Origin: Planctomycetales bacterium
GTDB taxonomy: Bacteria; Planctomycetota; Planctomycetia; Planctomycetales; Planctomycetaceae
Assembly (NCBI GenBank): GCA_026400835.1
Contig: JAPLOA010000079.1
Coordinates: forward strand, 62,001-126,000
Direction: 5' to 3'
Length of the DNA stretch: 64,000 nucleotides
Made by a program: the position numbers and the translations under genes. A model generated the notes under the pieces. That model was not told where the DNA came from, searched no databases, and was given only the letters and a program-made list of their open reading frames with translations. This document shows, in pieces, positions 44,744-54,037 of this stretch. Positions within the stretch are counted from its first letter, which is position 1, and each line of letters begins with the position of its first letter.

Positions 44744-46975
44744 TCAATGGTTGAACACGAACTCTGTCGAATTCAAAAGACTCCAGAAGATGTCTTCATA
44801 GGCCTGTGGGTCTGAGACATTTTCGCCGATCAGTTCCTTCAAAGCTGTTTGCTCAAACGGCGTTGGTCGGCGGCAAAGTGTGCGAATATAAAGTTGTTCA
44901 ATGATTTCATCGGGCGGCAACTTCGATTCCAGGAGGCGGGCAATGTGAGCATTCGCTGAAATTCTGTCTCGAACTGTGTCGCCCACGGCCAAGTGAAGCG
45001 TTTGCGATAACGTCGGTTCCTTTTTTGTTTCGCAGGCACAGACGGTTCCTCGACTTGATCGGCCAAACGTTGCAAAAAATGGATCGCCAAAATGAGGTCC
45101 CTCGGTATCGCCAGCTTCACGCGGGTAGTATTCGATCGCCTTTGTTCCTTCCGGAAATCCGTTAAACCGTCGGTCGACGCCCGTGACCATGACAACGGAG
45201 TCCATCAGCACATCGGCCCGCAATCGCCGCAGATGCGCGTGAGAAAACTGGCGAGTATCACGCTGATTGGAATCGTTGGGTTTCGCACTCAACTGGTATG
45301 TGCGAGAGTTGCAGATGTCTCTGACGAGACTTCTGAGATCGAATTTGACTTCAACCAGTCGTTGCGACAGAGCATCCAGCAGAGGACCATTGACCGGCGG
45401 ATTGCTGGCTCGAACATCATCTACGGGTTCGATGATGCCTCGTCCCATTAATTGTGCCCAGATTCGGTTCGCCAGATTGCGACTGAACAGTTCGTTTTCC
45501 GGAGCAGTCAGCCACGACGCCAGTGTCGTGCGAGGATCACCGCCTGCTGATACCGGATTGATTCCGCCCAACACTTTCGCCGGCATGGGACGGCCATCCA
45601 CGATGTGTCTCGCCGGAGGAGCCGAAAGATCACAATAGATGCGGCGCTCACGAGGCTCCACACCAGACTTTCGCTTCATGCCTGTAAAGAAACTGACGAA
45701 GCTGTAGTAGTCATCCTGAGTCCAGCGATCAAACGGATGATTGTGGCACTCGGCACACTGAATCTGGACACCGAGAAATACCTGAGAGAAGTCTGCCGCA
45801 AAGGCTTTCGGATCGAACTGGGGTTTGTGAACCAACATGGTGTAGAGATTCACTGGACCATTTGTCAGATTGCTGCCGGACGAATCGACCATCTCTGCGA
45901 CAAATTCATTCATCGGCCGGCCCGATTCAATCTGCTTATGAATCCACGAATAGAAAGCATCGGCCGCTTTGATGTCAGTGGCATCCGGAGCATAGTTTCC
46001 GCCGATGATCCTTAACTGTTCCGCCCAGAGAGCCGTCCAGTAGTCTGTAAAGGCATCGTCAGCGAGCAATTGATCAATCCTGATGGCTCGCTTATCCGGT
46101 CGATTATCAGCCGTAAATGCCTGAAATTCTTCCAGCGTTGGAGTGCGTGCGGCAAGATCGAGTGTCACTCGTCTCAGAAAGGTTGCATCGTCGCAAAGTT
46201 CCGACGGAGCAATTCGCAATTTCTGAAGACGGTCGAAAACAAGTTGATCAATGTAGTTCGCTTTCGGTGGATCTGGCCATGCGAAGTTATCATTCTCGGG
46301 CAGCACAATGACTTCTGCGCCGACGGTGAATCGACTGAACCGAGCAAACACGTGCGTATCGCCCGGACCAACGGCTGTGATGTTTCCATTCACATCGATT
46401 CGCGCCACGCTTTCGTTGTTGGAAAAGTAGCGGGCCAGTCGCGTCACGTCGCGCGAAGAGCCATCACTGGCATGAGCGGTCACGGTTGCGGCTTCCTCGA
46501 GCCTCGAGGCTTTAAACAGATAGCGTTCCTTCGATAGCACCACTGATGTGGTTACGGGAACGTCACCAGTGTCATCCGGCGCACCGGCAGCAATCCATTG
46601 CAGAAGTGTCTGGTGGTATTCACTGTCCTTCGAAAAAAGCTTTCCTCCAGAATGCGGGACAGCTCCAGTCGCCTTCAGAAGCAACAGGCTCTGTTCCGGT
46701 ACTGCAGGGTTGACTCTTCGTCCCGGGATCTCATTGACGACGCGTTCGTAGTCGCCACTGGCGTCGTAGCCAAACAAGGAAAGCATGAATCCATCTTTGC
46801 CACGAGCGGAACCGTGACAGGTTCCTGCATTGCAGCCGGCTCGAAACAGAATGGGCATGACATCGCGGCGAAAACTGATTTCGTCTGCGACCAGATCACC
46901 GGCGCAAAGAATTGTCAGCAAGCATCCCACGCTGAAACATCGCACGAATCTGAAACATTGAACTCTGTTTGTCAT
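44744..46975 (-). CDS. DUF1549/DUF1553 protein with Big2-like domain and haem motifs
   Basis: 743 residues with a signal segment (about 12-30). The start is followed by [23 protein letters not shown]-type sequence containing a CX4CH motif (CNAGTCH), an unusual haem-binding spacing seen in planctomycete cytochromes. A bacterial Ig-like (Big2) domain follows ([40 protein letters not shown]). Then DUF1549 ([38 protein letters not shown]) with [14 protein letters not shown] (CXXCH), and DUF1553 ([39 protein letters not shown]). Second-last gene in the module; partner genes on both sides share the strand. Confidence 0.92.
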   Translation of the reverse strand: MTNRVQCFRFVRCFSVGCLLTILCAGDLVADEISFRRDVMPILFRAGCNAGTCHGSARGKDGFMLSLFGYDASGDYERVVNEIPGRRVNPAVPEQSLLLLKATGAVPHSGGKLFSKDSEYHQTLLQWIAAGAPDDTGDVPVTTSVVLSKERYLFKASRLEEAATVTAHASDGSSRDVTRLARYFSNNESVARIDVNGNITAVGPGDTHVFARFSRFTVGAEVIVLPENDNFAWPDPPKANYIDQLVFDRLQKLRIAPSELCDDATFLRRVTLDLAARTPTLEEFQAFTADNRPDKRAIRIDQLLADDAFTDYWTALWAEQLRIIGGNYAPDATDIKAADAFYSWIHKQIESGRPMNEFVAEMVDSSGSNLTNGPVNLYTMLVHKPQFDPKAFAADFSQVFLGVQIQCAECHNHPFDRWTQDDYYSFVSFFTGMKRKSGVEPRERRIYCDLSAPPARHIVDGRPMPAKVLGGINPVSAGGDPRTTLASWLTAPENELFSRNLANRIWAQLMGRGIIEPVDDVRASNPPVNGPLLDALSQRLVEVKFDLRSLVRDICNSRTYQLSAKPNDSNQRDTRQFSHAHLRRLRADVLMDSVVMVTGVDRRFNGFPEGTKAIEYYPREAGDTEGPHFGDPFFATFGRSSRGTVCACETKKEPTLSQTLHLAVGDTVRDRISANAHIARLLESKLPPDEIIEQLYIRTLCRRPTPFEQTALKELIGENVSDPQAYEDIFWSLLNSTEFVFNH

Positions 46976-47084
46976 ACCTGTTCTCGGTCCACTAAAGGCG
47001 TCAGCCGGAGTCTGTTCCGGCGAACGTGCCAGAGTATTTCAAATATGTTTTCAACGGCCAGCCAAAAGTCGTTGGCCGCGGGAG

Positions 47085-49688
47085 TTATTCAAGTCTTGGA
47101 TCGATGCGAAGTGTTCCATTTCCGGTTCGCTGTCGAATTTCCTGACCAACACTTTCCACTGTGATTTCGCATGAGACGCCGCGAACGCTGCCCAGCAGAG
47201 CTTCGTTCGTGGCCTCAATTTCAAAGGAGACTTCTTTACTGTCACGAGTCAGCATCGGAAGGGGTGCCAGAACGTTAACGCCACGAGGCAATCCCAGCAG
47301 TTTGATCGAGGCACTACCTTCAAACGGACTTTTGTGCTGAATGGTCCAGTTGTACTTCTTTCTTTCGCCACGCCGAACCGTCTGCGGTTCACTGCTGAGC
47401 TCCACGAAGGGTTCGGCAATGATCAATTCAACCAGCGGAGAGGAGACTCGTATGAGACCTGTGCCGAGGTATGCATCCAGATCGTCTCGAGTTGTGGATG
47501 CAGAAAGAACAATCGGACACTTTCCGAGAGGGGCATTGAGATCTCCCGTGATATGCAGAACGGCCTCGTTAACTCCCGCAGGAATGATCTGTGCTGGCTG
47601 GACAGAAACGCCGGGGGGAACCCAGTCGCACTGGATTTCTACCGGATCATTGAATCCTTCTTGTCGAATGATCCGCACGGGAATCCCCAGTTCTCCGCCT
47701 CGGACCAGAGCGGCCTGTGGAGCTGAGATTTCCACGGAGAACGGCGCTGGCTTTGTGACAGCAAAGACAAATTGATCGAGCCTTACCGTGCGCCACGCAT
47801 CGCCTCCAGAGTGATTAATGAACGGGATCATCTGTTGTGAACGACTCTCAAGCTGCACGTTCGGATCGACAGATTTTGCTTCCAAAGTGATCAATGCCGT
47901 GCCAGGCTGGGAACCTTCATCCGCGACGAATTGCACAGGCCACATTGTTCGTCCTGCGGGCACTCGGCCACTCACCATTGTCACGCCATTCGGAAGCCCG
48001 TTCGCGATAAGCTCGAGTTCACTCTGGAAAGTGGTGCCCTGCCCTCGCGGTAAACTGACATTGACTGTCCAGCGATTGCCTTGGGGAACGACGAGGCCAC
48101 TGGTTCGAATACACTCTTCCCAGTCAAACGCAGTACTCATCAAGACGGTATGGACAGAATCAACAACGCGTTCAACTTCAATCCGATAGACCGCAGTTGC
48201 CCCACTCACTCCGTTCGTATCCGAGACTTCAATCATGTAATCACCGTCAAGCCGAGGCTGCCAGATGACGGATGGATCGAGAATTTCTTTGAGGCCGCCT
48301 CCACTCCGAAAACTGGTCCCAAACACATCGCGATCAACCAATGAACAATCATCGGCTTCCAGTTCGGGCTCTCCCTGAACGCCCACAGAATCAACCGGGC
48401 GAATCCTGATCGTTGGGTCAATCGGTGAACCCAGCGTGGCTGCATAAACACGAACACGCCAGCGATCCTGCTTGCTGACCCTGACATGGAAGCTGTCGAC
48501 ATCACCGCGTTGATCAATCCGTCCGTTCAATGCGACTGGCAGGGACTCGGCAACCGTGAACGCCGCCTGTGTATCCTCCATCCGGTTCTGCAGGTGACTC
48601 GATCGCAGGAGAATTGGTGACGGAGCTTCTCCGAAGTACTCAAAGGTATTGCCGGAAGCCCATTGTGACGGTGGAATTTGAATCGTCTGCTCGTAGAGGC
48701 CTGCGGGATCTCCAGCCAGTTCAACAATTTGCTGAAAGCCAGCCGTGCCACCCAATGGATACGCGATCAGCGGACGTCGATTCGTTCCAATGTGCAGACA
48801 ATAGTCTTTGTCAGCGGGCGCAAAGAGAGATCGCCTTACCTCAACGAAAACATCCTGGTTGTCTATAGCGAGGACTGACGCCATCGGGTCCTGAAGATGC
48901 AGTGAGTTATCATCATTGGCGGACAACTCGCGCCCGGACGCATCCAGAATTCGAACGGTCAGATCATAGGCGGAATCACCATAATGGATATCAGCAATCC
49001 TGACCGAGTCCACCTCTGCCGACAGCGTCTGGCCGGCCGCAACGGTCACTCGATAAACATCCACGTCTCCACGAGCACTCGCTCCCATGCAGCCTCGTAC
49101 AGTTGTATTTGGCGACACGGACGTTGCTGTCGTAATCGTGTCGTTGGAGTTATACCCCTGCTCGTTTTCGTCGATCATCGTGAAGGGCGAAACATGAAAT
49201 GTTCCCAGCGAAGTGATCTCTTTATCTGTTCGGATTCGAAAAGGATGTTCGCCCGGCACGCAGTCTGGTGCGATCTCGAATACACAGCGAATCTGTTCTT
49301 CAATACGACCGGCGTGAGCCAATCCGATTGGGTGAGCAAGGTTGGGCAGTACTTCAATGTTGATGGCTCGAATGCCCGGCTTATAAAAGACGACTTCGCG
49401 AGCATCCTTCAGGCACATTCCCTGAACAGTCACTTCGACCGTCGTGCCCCGTTGAGCCATACGTGGACTCGTGGACCCGATGTGCAGCAACATGGCTCCG
49501 GCGCAAAGTTGCCCCGGGAACAGCAGAAGAACCAGCGTCAAAGAAGCCAGACATCGGACGATCGAAACAATAGAAGGTCTGGTTGTTTTGCTCTGAAGGT
49601 GGATCACGCGGGACGCTGCTCCGGGTTCCGGCCGAAATCGATATGCCAGTGGTGTCATCAATTCATTTCCCTCAGCGGAGGTGATCAC
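47085..49688 (-). CDS. PPC (pre-peptidase C-terminal) domain secreted protein
   Basis: 867 residues, with a signal/anchor near residues 40-62 (LASLTLVLLLFPGQLCAGAM). It is made of beta domains: an IPT/TIG-like N-terminal one (SPRMAQRGTTVEVTVQG), then PPC-type domains with the typical YRVTVAAGQTLSAEVDSVRI, DSAYDLTVRILDASG and DGDYMIEVSD strings, and a further Ig-like C-terminal part with PFSVEISAPQAALVRGGELG. No enzyme motif is seen; role probably adhesive or structural. Lies between the DUF1501 and DUF1549/1553 genes, a conserved planctomycete order. Confidence 0.83.
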   Translation of the reverse strand: MITSAEGNELMTPLAYRFRPEPGAASRVIHLQSKTTRPSIVSIVRCLASLTLVLLLFPGQLCAGAMLLHIGSTSPRMAQRGTTVEVTVQGMCLKDAREVVFYKPGIRAINIEVLPNLAHPIGLAHAGRIEEQIRCVFEIAPDCVPGEHPFRIRTDKEITSLGTFHVSPFTMIDENEQGYNSNDTITTATSVSPNTTVRGCMGASARGDVDVYRVTVAAGQTLSAEVDSVRIADIHYGDSAYDLTVRILDASGRELSANDDNSLHLQDPMASVLAIDNQDVFVEVRRSLFAPADKDYCLHIGTNRRPLIAYPLGGTAGFQQIVELAGDPAGLYEQTIQIPPSQWASGNTFEYFGEAPSPILLRSSHLQNRMEDTQAAFTVAESLPVALNGRIDQRGDVDSFHVRVSKQDRWRVRVYAATLGSPIDPTIRIRPVDSVGVQGEPELEADDCSLVDRDVFGTSFRSGGGLKEILDPSVIWQPRLDGDYMIEVSDTNGVSGATAVYRIEVERVVDSVHTVLMSTAFDWEECIRTSGLVVPQGNRWTVNVSLPRGQGTTFQSELELIANGLPNGVTMVSGRVPAGRTMWPVQFVADEGSQPGTALITLEAKSVDPNVQLESRSQQMIPFINHSGGDAWRTVRLDQFVFAVTKPAPFSVEISAPQAALVRGGELGIPVRIIRQEGFNDPVEIQCDWVPPGVSVQPAQIIPAGVNEAVLHITGDLNAPLGKCPIVLSASTTRDDLDAYLGTGLIRVSSPLVELIIAEPFVELSSEPQTVRRGERKKYNWTIQHKSPFEGSASIKLLGLPRGVNVLAPLPMLTRDSKEVSFEIEATNEALLGSVRGVSCEITVESVGQEIRQRTGNGTLRIDPRLE

Positions 49689-49751
49689 CAGATACGATGC
49701 CGCATAGGTTTTGTCGAAGAGCGAAGACCAGCCATTCGGCAGGACGTACGT

Positions 49752-51170
49752 TTAGATCAGTCCTCTGGCAAGTTTGCCATCTTTGATGATCTCAATCGGT
49801 CGCGTACCGAAGGCCACAAGCTCTTTGTTGGCGTCGATTCCGAGCTGGTGATAAGTCGTGAACAGCAGATCTTCAAGCACCAGAGCATCGCGGGATGGTT
49901 CCGCGGCAGTCGAGTCACTTGCGCCATAAATCAGTCCGCGAGCAAATCCACCGCCGGCGAGGAGGTTTGAGTAGCATCGAGCCCAGTGATCTCGACCATT
50001 TGTGGAGTTTACTTTGGGAGTTCGACCAAACTCTGACGTGACCCAGAACAGTGTCGTGTCCAGTAAGCCTCGCTGATCCAGATCAGTGACGAGTCCGGCA
50101 ATCGCGTGATCCAGTGCCGGCATCTGATCGAGACAGTTGTTTCTGACGTCGACGTGCGAATCCCAGGCCCCATAGGTGACAGTCACAAAGCGAGTGCCTG
50201 CCTCAACAAGCCGCCGGGCAAGGATCAGACGTTCGGCGAGTCCCTTAGGATGAAACTGATTGTCCGGACCTCGCAATCCGACAACATCTCTCCCGTACAA
50301 TTGAAATGTCTCTTCGCTTTCGCCGTCCAGCGTGAAGGCGGTCTGAGCGGAGGCCGAAGTCAGAAGCGTGTAGGCTCGCTGATAAAAGTTGTCCATCGTC
50401 TCCAGCGTAGCCGGGTCCGCTTCCAGTTCGCGAATCTGTCGCTCAATTACATCGCGAGCAGATTTGCGGCGAGAAAAGCGGTCTGCTGTCACACCATCAG
50501 GAATCGAGAAGTCTCTGACCTTGAATCCTTTCTGCCCCGGGTCCGCGTTGAGATCAAACGCTCCATAGGTACTGCTCAGGAAACCCGTGCTGCCGGCAAA
50601 ACTATGATTATTGGGGATTGCGATATAGGGCGGAAGTTCACCACGAACGCCAAGCTCATGCGAGATCACAGAGCCCATTTGAGGATAATCGATCACGGCC
50701 GTGGGCGTGTAGCCGGTGAACAGATGATAAGTCGCCTGCTGATGATCCGGAATTCGGCCGACAAGACTTCGCACGACCGTGATCTTGTCGGCGATTGCAG
50801 CGGTCTGAGGCATGTTGTCACTGAAGATGTCGCCATTCTTTGTCTTCGTGACACCAAACGAGCCACGATACTCCACTGGAGCTTCAGGCTTTGGATCAAG
50901 CGATTCCTGCTGTGGCCAGCCACCGCCCAGATGAAGCTGAATAACACTCAGCGCTTTTGCGGGAAGTTTGGTTTTAGAGCCAACAGCAGAGAACGCCTGA
51001 TTGGTCGATTCATCAGCCCGACCTTCGAGCGTCAGCAAGTCCCCCAACGAAAGTCCCAGTGCGCCGCAGATTCCTGCCTGCACGGCATTTCGACGAGACA
51101 TTTGACGAAACCCGGAACAGCCTCGCGGATCGATGGCTGTATGACATGAATCATGACTGGACATTGGCAA
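49752..51170 (-). CDS. DUF1501 domain protein, probable Tat substrate
   Basis: 472 residues. A Tat-like signal [17 protein letters not shown] lies at about 24-42. Family landmarks follow: [60 protein letters not shown] and [18 protein letters not shown]1501 proteins are sulfatase/phosphatase-like but unproven. It is first in the four-gene minus-strand unit (DUF1501, PPC, DUF1549/1553, PSCyt-WD40), with 63 bases to the PPC gene. Confidence 0.93.
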   Translation of the reverse strand: MPMSSHDSCHTAIDPRGCSGFRQMSRRNAVQAGICGALGLSLGDLLTLEGRADESTNQAFSAVGSKTKLPAKALSVIQLHLGGGWPQQESLDPKPEAPVEYRGSFGVTKTKNGDIFSDNMPQTAAIADKITVVRSLVGRIPDHQQATYHLFTGYTPTAVIDYPQMGSVISHELGVRGELPPYIAIPNNHSFAGSTGFLSSTYGAFDLNADPGQKGFKVRDFSIPDGVTADRFSRRKSARDVIERQIRELEADPATLETMDNFYQRAYTLLTSASAQTAFTLDGESEETFQLYGRDVVGLRGPDNQFHPKGLAERLILARRLVEAGTRFVTVTYGAWDSHVDVRNNCLDQMPALDHAIAGLVTDLDQRGLLDTTLFWVTSEFGRTPKVNSTNGRDHWARCYSNLLAGGGFARGLIYGASDSTAAEPSRDALVLEDLLFTTYHQLGIDANKELVAFGTRPIEIIKDGKLARGLI

Positions 51171-51333
51171 TCTCCTGTTGCGGACCCCGTCAGATTATTC
51201 TGCTGAAACGCTGGTCTGTCCAACAAGAAAGGGCTATTGCCGCAAAGTTCAAGGCCAGCCAGTCAGCGAGTAAGTCCGTCAGTCATCGGGATGGCGAATG
51301 CAGGAAATGAATTCAAAAAAAGATTAGATGTCG

Positions 51334-51663
51334 CTATTTCGCTGGCAGGGTCCGTACGAAGGTCAAAGAGAGATCGATCCAGCGAGTCAATTGTTGATCG
51401 CTGTCGATCCCATCCTGCCCAACGATAATCCAGCCTTTCATTGGTCGACCGGTGAGATCCATCTCGCGGATATCCGGTTCCGTCAGTGCAATTTCGGCTC
51501 GCTCGACACCCAATCGTGCGATCAACGAGTCGTTCCAGACGGCGACCAGCATGTTCCTATTCAGCAGAAAGCAGACTCCACCAAACATCTTCTTCTCTGT
51601 TATCCCCCGGCGTCTGGAAAGCACATATCGAATTCGTTCCACGAGTAACTTCGAAGCAGCCAT
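51334..51663 (-). CDS. TfoX/Sxy N-terminal domain protein
   Basis: 109 residues matching the TfoX N-terminal domain: ERIRYVLSRRRGITEKKMFGGVCFLLNRNM, VAVWNDSLIARLGVERAE and MDLTGRPMKGWIIV. In Gammaproteobacteria TfoX/Sxy activates competence genes with CRP; stand-alone N-domain proteins like this are widespread and their role is unknown. No competence gene is adjacent. Confidence 0.85.
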   Translation of the reverse strand: MAASKLLVERIRYVLSRRRGITEKKMFGGVCFLLNRNMLVAVWNDSLIARLGVERAEIALTEPDIREMDLTGRPMKGWIIVGQDGIDSDQQLTRWIDLSLTFVRTLPAK

Positions 51664-51747
51664 GGAGTACTCGAGGCCTGAATGAGGAGTTGCCAGCGGA
51701 ACGACACAAGTGGAATCTGCTGCACCGAACTCAAGACCGGCTCTTGT

Positions 51748-52701
51748 CTATTTAGCTGGCTGGCCTACCGGCTGAAAAACTGTCAACAACGGGCGATGGT
51801 CACTCGTCTTGTCACTGTCTGGAAAATCTCCAGGCCGCACAACGACATTGGAGACACCATTCCATTTTTTTGCATCGTTGGCCACAAACACGAAATCCAG
51901 GATCGAATCCGGATAACGGTCAACTCTTCGATCCTTGATCTGGCGATCATCAGACCAGTTGGAGTCAACCAGAGGGTTAGGCTTTAACCAGGTCCAGACA
52001 TCTTCTTCCATCATCGCCTGAAATCCAGGATTACCCTGTTGAGTTTTGAAATCGAAGTCAAAATTGAAATCTCCGGCTGCAATGACTGGCTCACGAGAAT
52101 CCATCGCCCATTGACGCAACATTCGAGCCTGCTCAGTCCGCAGATCTGCTTCTCCTCTTGCCAAATGATTGGCGATCACCCAGAAGGTTGCTCCGTTCGA
52201 CTTGAAAGCCAGCTTTACCGCAAGTGGCGAACGAGCACGCAGGGCTCCGGGTTCTGAAGCGTCCGCAGGATTGGTAAAGTTTCCTTTTAAGCCGCCGTGG
52301 CGATGGATTTCGAGGGCATCCCGAATCTCGAATTTTGAAGTATCAACAAGCAACATCAAACTGTCTGTGTCGCTGAATCCTCCGCTGGCAGATGTTACAA
52401 AATCAACAGTCGTGCCAAGCCCTTCCGCCGCCGCGGACTGAAACCGATCGACTGTTACCGGTTCAACTTCGCTCAGAACCAGGATCGAAAAACGAGTAGC
52501 CTCAGTGGCGGCCATTTGACGAATTTCAGCGGCAATCGTGGCCGGATCGCTCACCGGTGGCTGTCCCGGACGATTGCTTTCGACGTTCCAGGACAGGATT
52601 CGAAATTCATCCGCTCTTCCCGACGAGCAGCAACACAGCAGGCACAAAAGAGCTAATCCAAAGCTTTTCAATTTTTGCTCCAACAACAGAAGGTACATCA
52701 T
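51748..52701 (-). CDS. Endonuclease/exonuclease/phosphatase family protein, secreted
   Basis: 317 residues with a signal peptide (about 10-30, CLLCCCSSGRADE). The EEP fold motifs are in order: ILSWNVESNRPGQPP, LVLSEVEPVTVDRF (metal Glu), FWVIANHLARGEADLR (active His), AAGDFNFDFDFKTQ (Asp-Asn) and DFVFVANDAKKW, SDHRPLLTVF (C-terminal Asp-His). Such secreted members act as nucleases or phosphodiesterases; the substrate cannot be read. Two cysteines in CCCSSG could allow lipidation, uncertain. Confidence 0.88.
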   Translation of the reverse strand: MMYLLLLEQKLKSFGLALLCLLCCCSSGRADEFRILSWNVESNRPGQPPVSDPATIAAEIRQMAATEATRFSILVLSEVEPVTVDRFQSAAAEGLGTTVDFVTSASGGFSDTDSLMLLVDTSKFEIRDALEIHRHGGLKGNFTNPADASEPGALRARSPLAVKLAFKSNGATFWVIANHLARGEADLRTEQARMLRQWAMDSREPVIAAGDFNFDFDFKTQQGNPGFQAMMEEDVWTWLKPNPLVDSNWSDDRQIKDRRVDRYPDSILDFVFVANDAKKWNGVSNVVVRPGDFPDSDKTSDHRPLLTVFQPVGQPAK

Positions 52702-53035
52702 CAGGCCGAACTGCCGTTGATGTTGATCGAAAATGATTGAGGAAACGTGAAGATCCCGACTGTCGGACTCGTTTGAGTGAAAACATCCCGGGATTGACCA
52801 TCAACACACGTGGGGAGGCTGTCAGTCTGACATCGACATTGAGCGTGAAATGGCAGAGCAGACATCTTGAACGGTTTTGATCCGTCCGGAAAGTCGTAGA
52901 GTTTACTCTTGAAGAATATCCTGCGACAACGTGCACACAGATTCACTCCCAACGTTTAGCCAGTACAAAGTCCATGGCAGGTTTGATTCAGGAATGATCT
53001 CTGGGACGTTCGATTCTGAAAACAGGTATTGCGAT
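52702..53035. other. Intergenic region, divergent
   Basis: 334 bases between the EEP-family gene (-) and the esterase gene (+). An open frame upstream of 53036 continues from 52931 but has no signal peptide logic. No clear promoter box. Confidence 0.4.
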
Positions 53036-54037
53036 ATGAATCGTTTTTCCCTCTTATTGCTCAGCCCACTCATCGCCATCTGGCTCAGTCCGCTGTTGGC
53101 TGCTGCCGACCCTCCAAAGCCGACAAAGGTCTTCATCCTGGCCGGGCAATCCAATATGGAGGGACAAGGAATCATTTCCGCAGACCCAAAGCGTAACGGT
53201 GGCCAGGGCAGCCTTGAGTATCTCGTGCAGTCTCCCGAGTTCGCGCAGAACTTTGGACATCTCAAAACGGCGGATGGGAAATGGGTCATCCGAAACGACG
53301 TATGGATTACGTATCTTGATCGAAGTGGACCTCTCACAGTCGGTTATGGTGCAGAATCAGATCGGATCGGCCCTGAGCTGGGTATCGGCTGGGTGCTTGG
53401 CGAGTCACTTGAAGAACCAATCCTCCTGATCAAATGCGCGTGGGGAGGAAAGAGTCTGGCCGTCGATTTTCGTCCGCCGAGTTCAGGCAAAGTTTCTTAT
53501 TCGTTGGGAGAGAAACAGGATGCCGAAATCGCTGCCGATCCTTTAATCGTTGGAAAATACTATCGAGAAATCCTGACGATCACGAAGGCCACTCTGGCGA
53601 AGATCGACGAGTTTGTACCTGAGTCAAATGGTCGTTATCAGGTCGTTGGTTTTGGCTGGCATCAAGGCTGGAACGATCGTATCAGTGACAAGTTCAATGC
53701 GGAATATGAATCCAACATGGTCAACTTCATTCGAGACATTCGCCGGGATCTGGGAACGCCCGCCCTGCCCTTCGTCGTTGCTGAAACGGGAATGACGGGA
53801 CCAACGGAAACTCACCCGCGAGCACTCTCACTGATGAAAGCACAGGCGGCGGTTGCGGAGTATCCGGAGTTTCAGGGCACTGTCGCCTTCGTCGGCACCA
53901 AATCATTCTGGCGTCCGCAGGAACAATCTCCCAGCGGACAGGGATATCACTGGAACTCAAATGCGGAAACCTATTATCTCATTGGCGAGGCTATGGGTTA
54001 CGCTATGAGAGAATTGCTTGTACCCTCACCAGAATGA
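53036..54037 (+). CDS. Sialate O-acetylesterase-type SGNH carbohydrate esterase, secreted
   Basis: 333 residues from the ATG at 53036, chosen because a clear signal peptide (MNRFSLLLLSPLIAIWLSPLLAAADP) starts there. The SGNH-like motif FILAGQSNMEGQG carries the nucleophile Ser; ILLIKCAWGGKSLAVDFRPP and GFGWHQGWNDR are the later blocks of the family. These enzymes remove acetyl groups from sugar residues in sialic acids or plant/algal polysaccharides. The stop codon overlaps the ATG of the downstream DUF4838 gene (ATGA), indicating coupled expression. Confidence 0.9.
   Translation: MNRFSLLLLSPLIAIWLSPLLAAADPPKPTKVFILAGQSNMEGQGIISADPKRNGGQGSLEYLVQSPEFAQNFGHLKTADGKWVIRNDVWITYLDRSGPLTVGYGAESDRIGPELGIGWVLGESLEEPILLIKCAWGGKSLAVDFRPPSSGKVSYSLGEKQDAEIAADPLIVGKYYREILTITKATLAKIDEFVPESNGRYQVVGFGWHQGWNDRISDKFNAEYESNMVNFIRDIRRDLGTPALPFVVAETGMTGPTETHPRALSLMKAQAAVAEYPEFQGTVAFVGTKSFWRPQEQSPSGQGYHWNSNAETYYLIGEAMGYAMRELLVPSPE

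Noticed and set aside
48984-49970. 328-codon plus-strand frame across PPC and DUF1501 genes
   Set aside because: Antisense to two recognised genes; Arg/His/Ser-rich composition of a shadow frame.
50106-51149. 347-codon plus-strand frame inside the second DUF1501 gene
   Set aside because: Antisense to a clearly recognised DUF1501 protein and without domain pattern.
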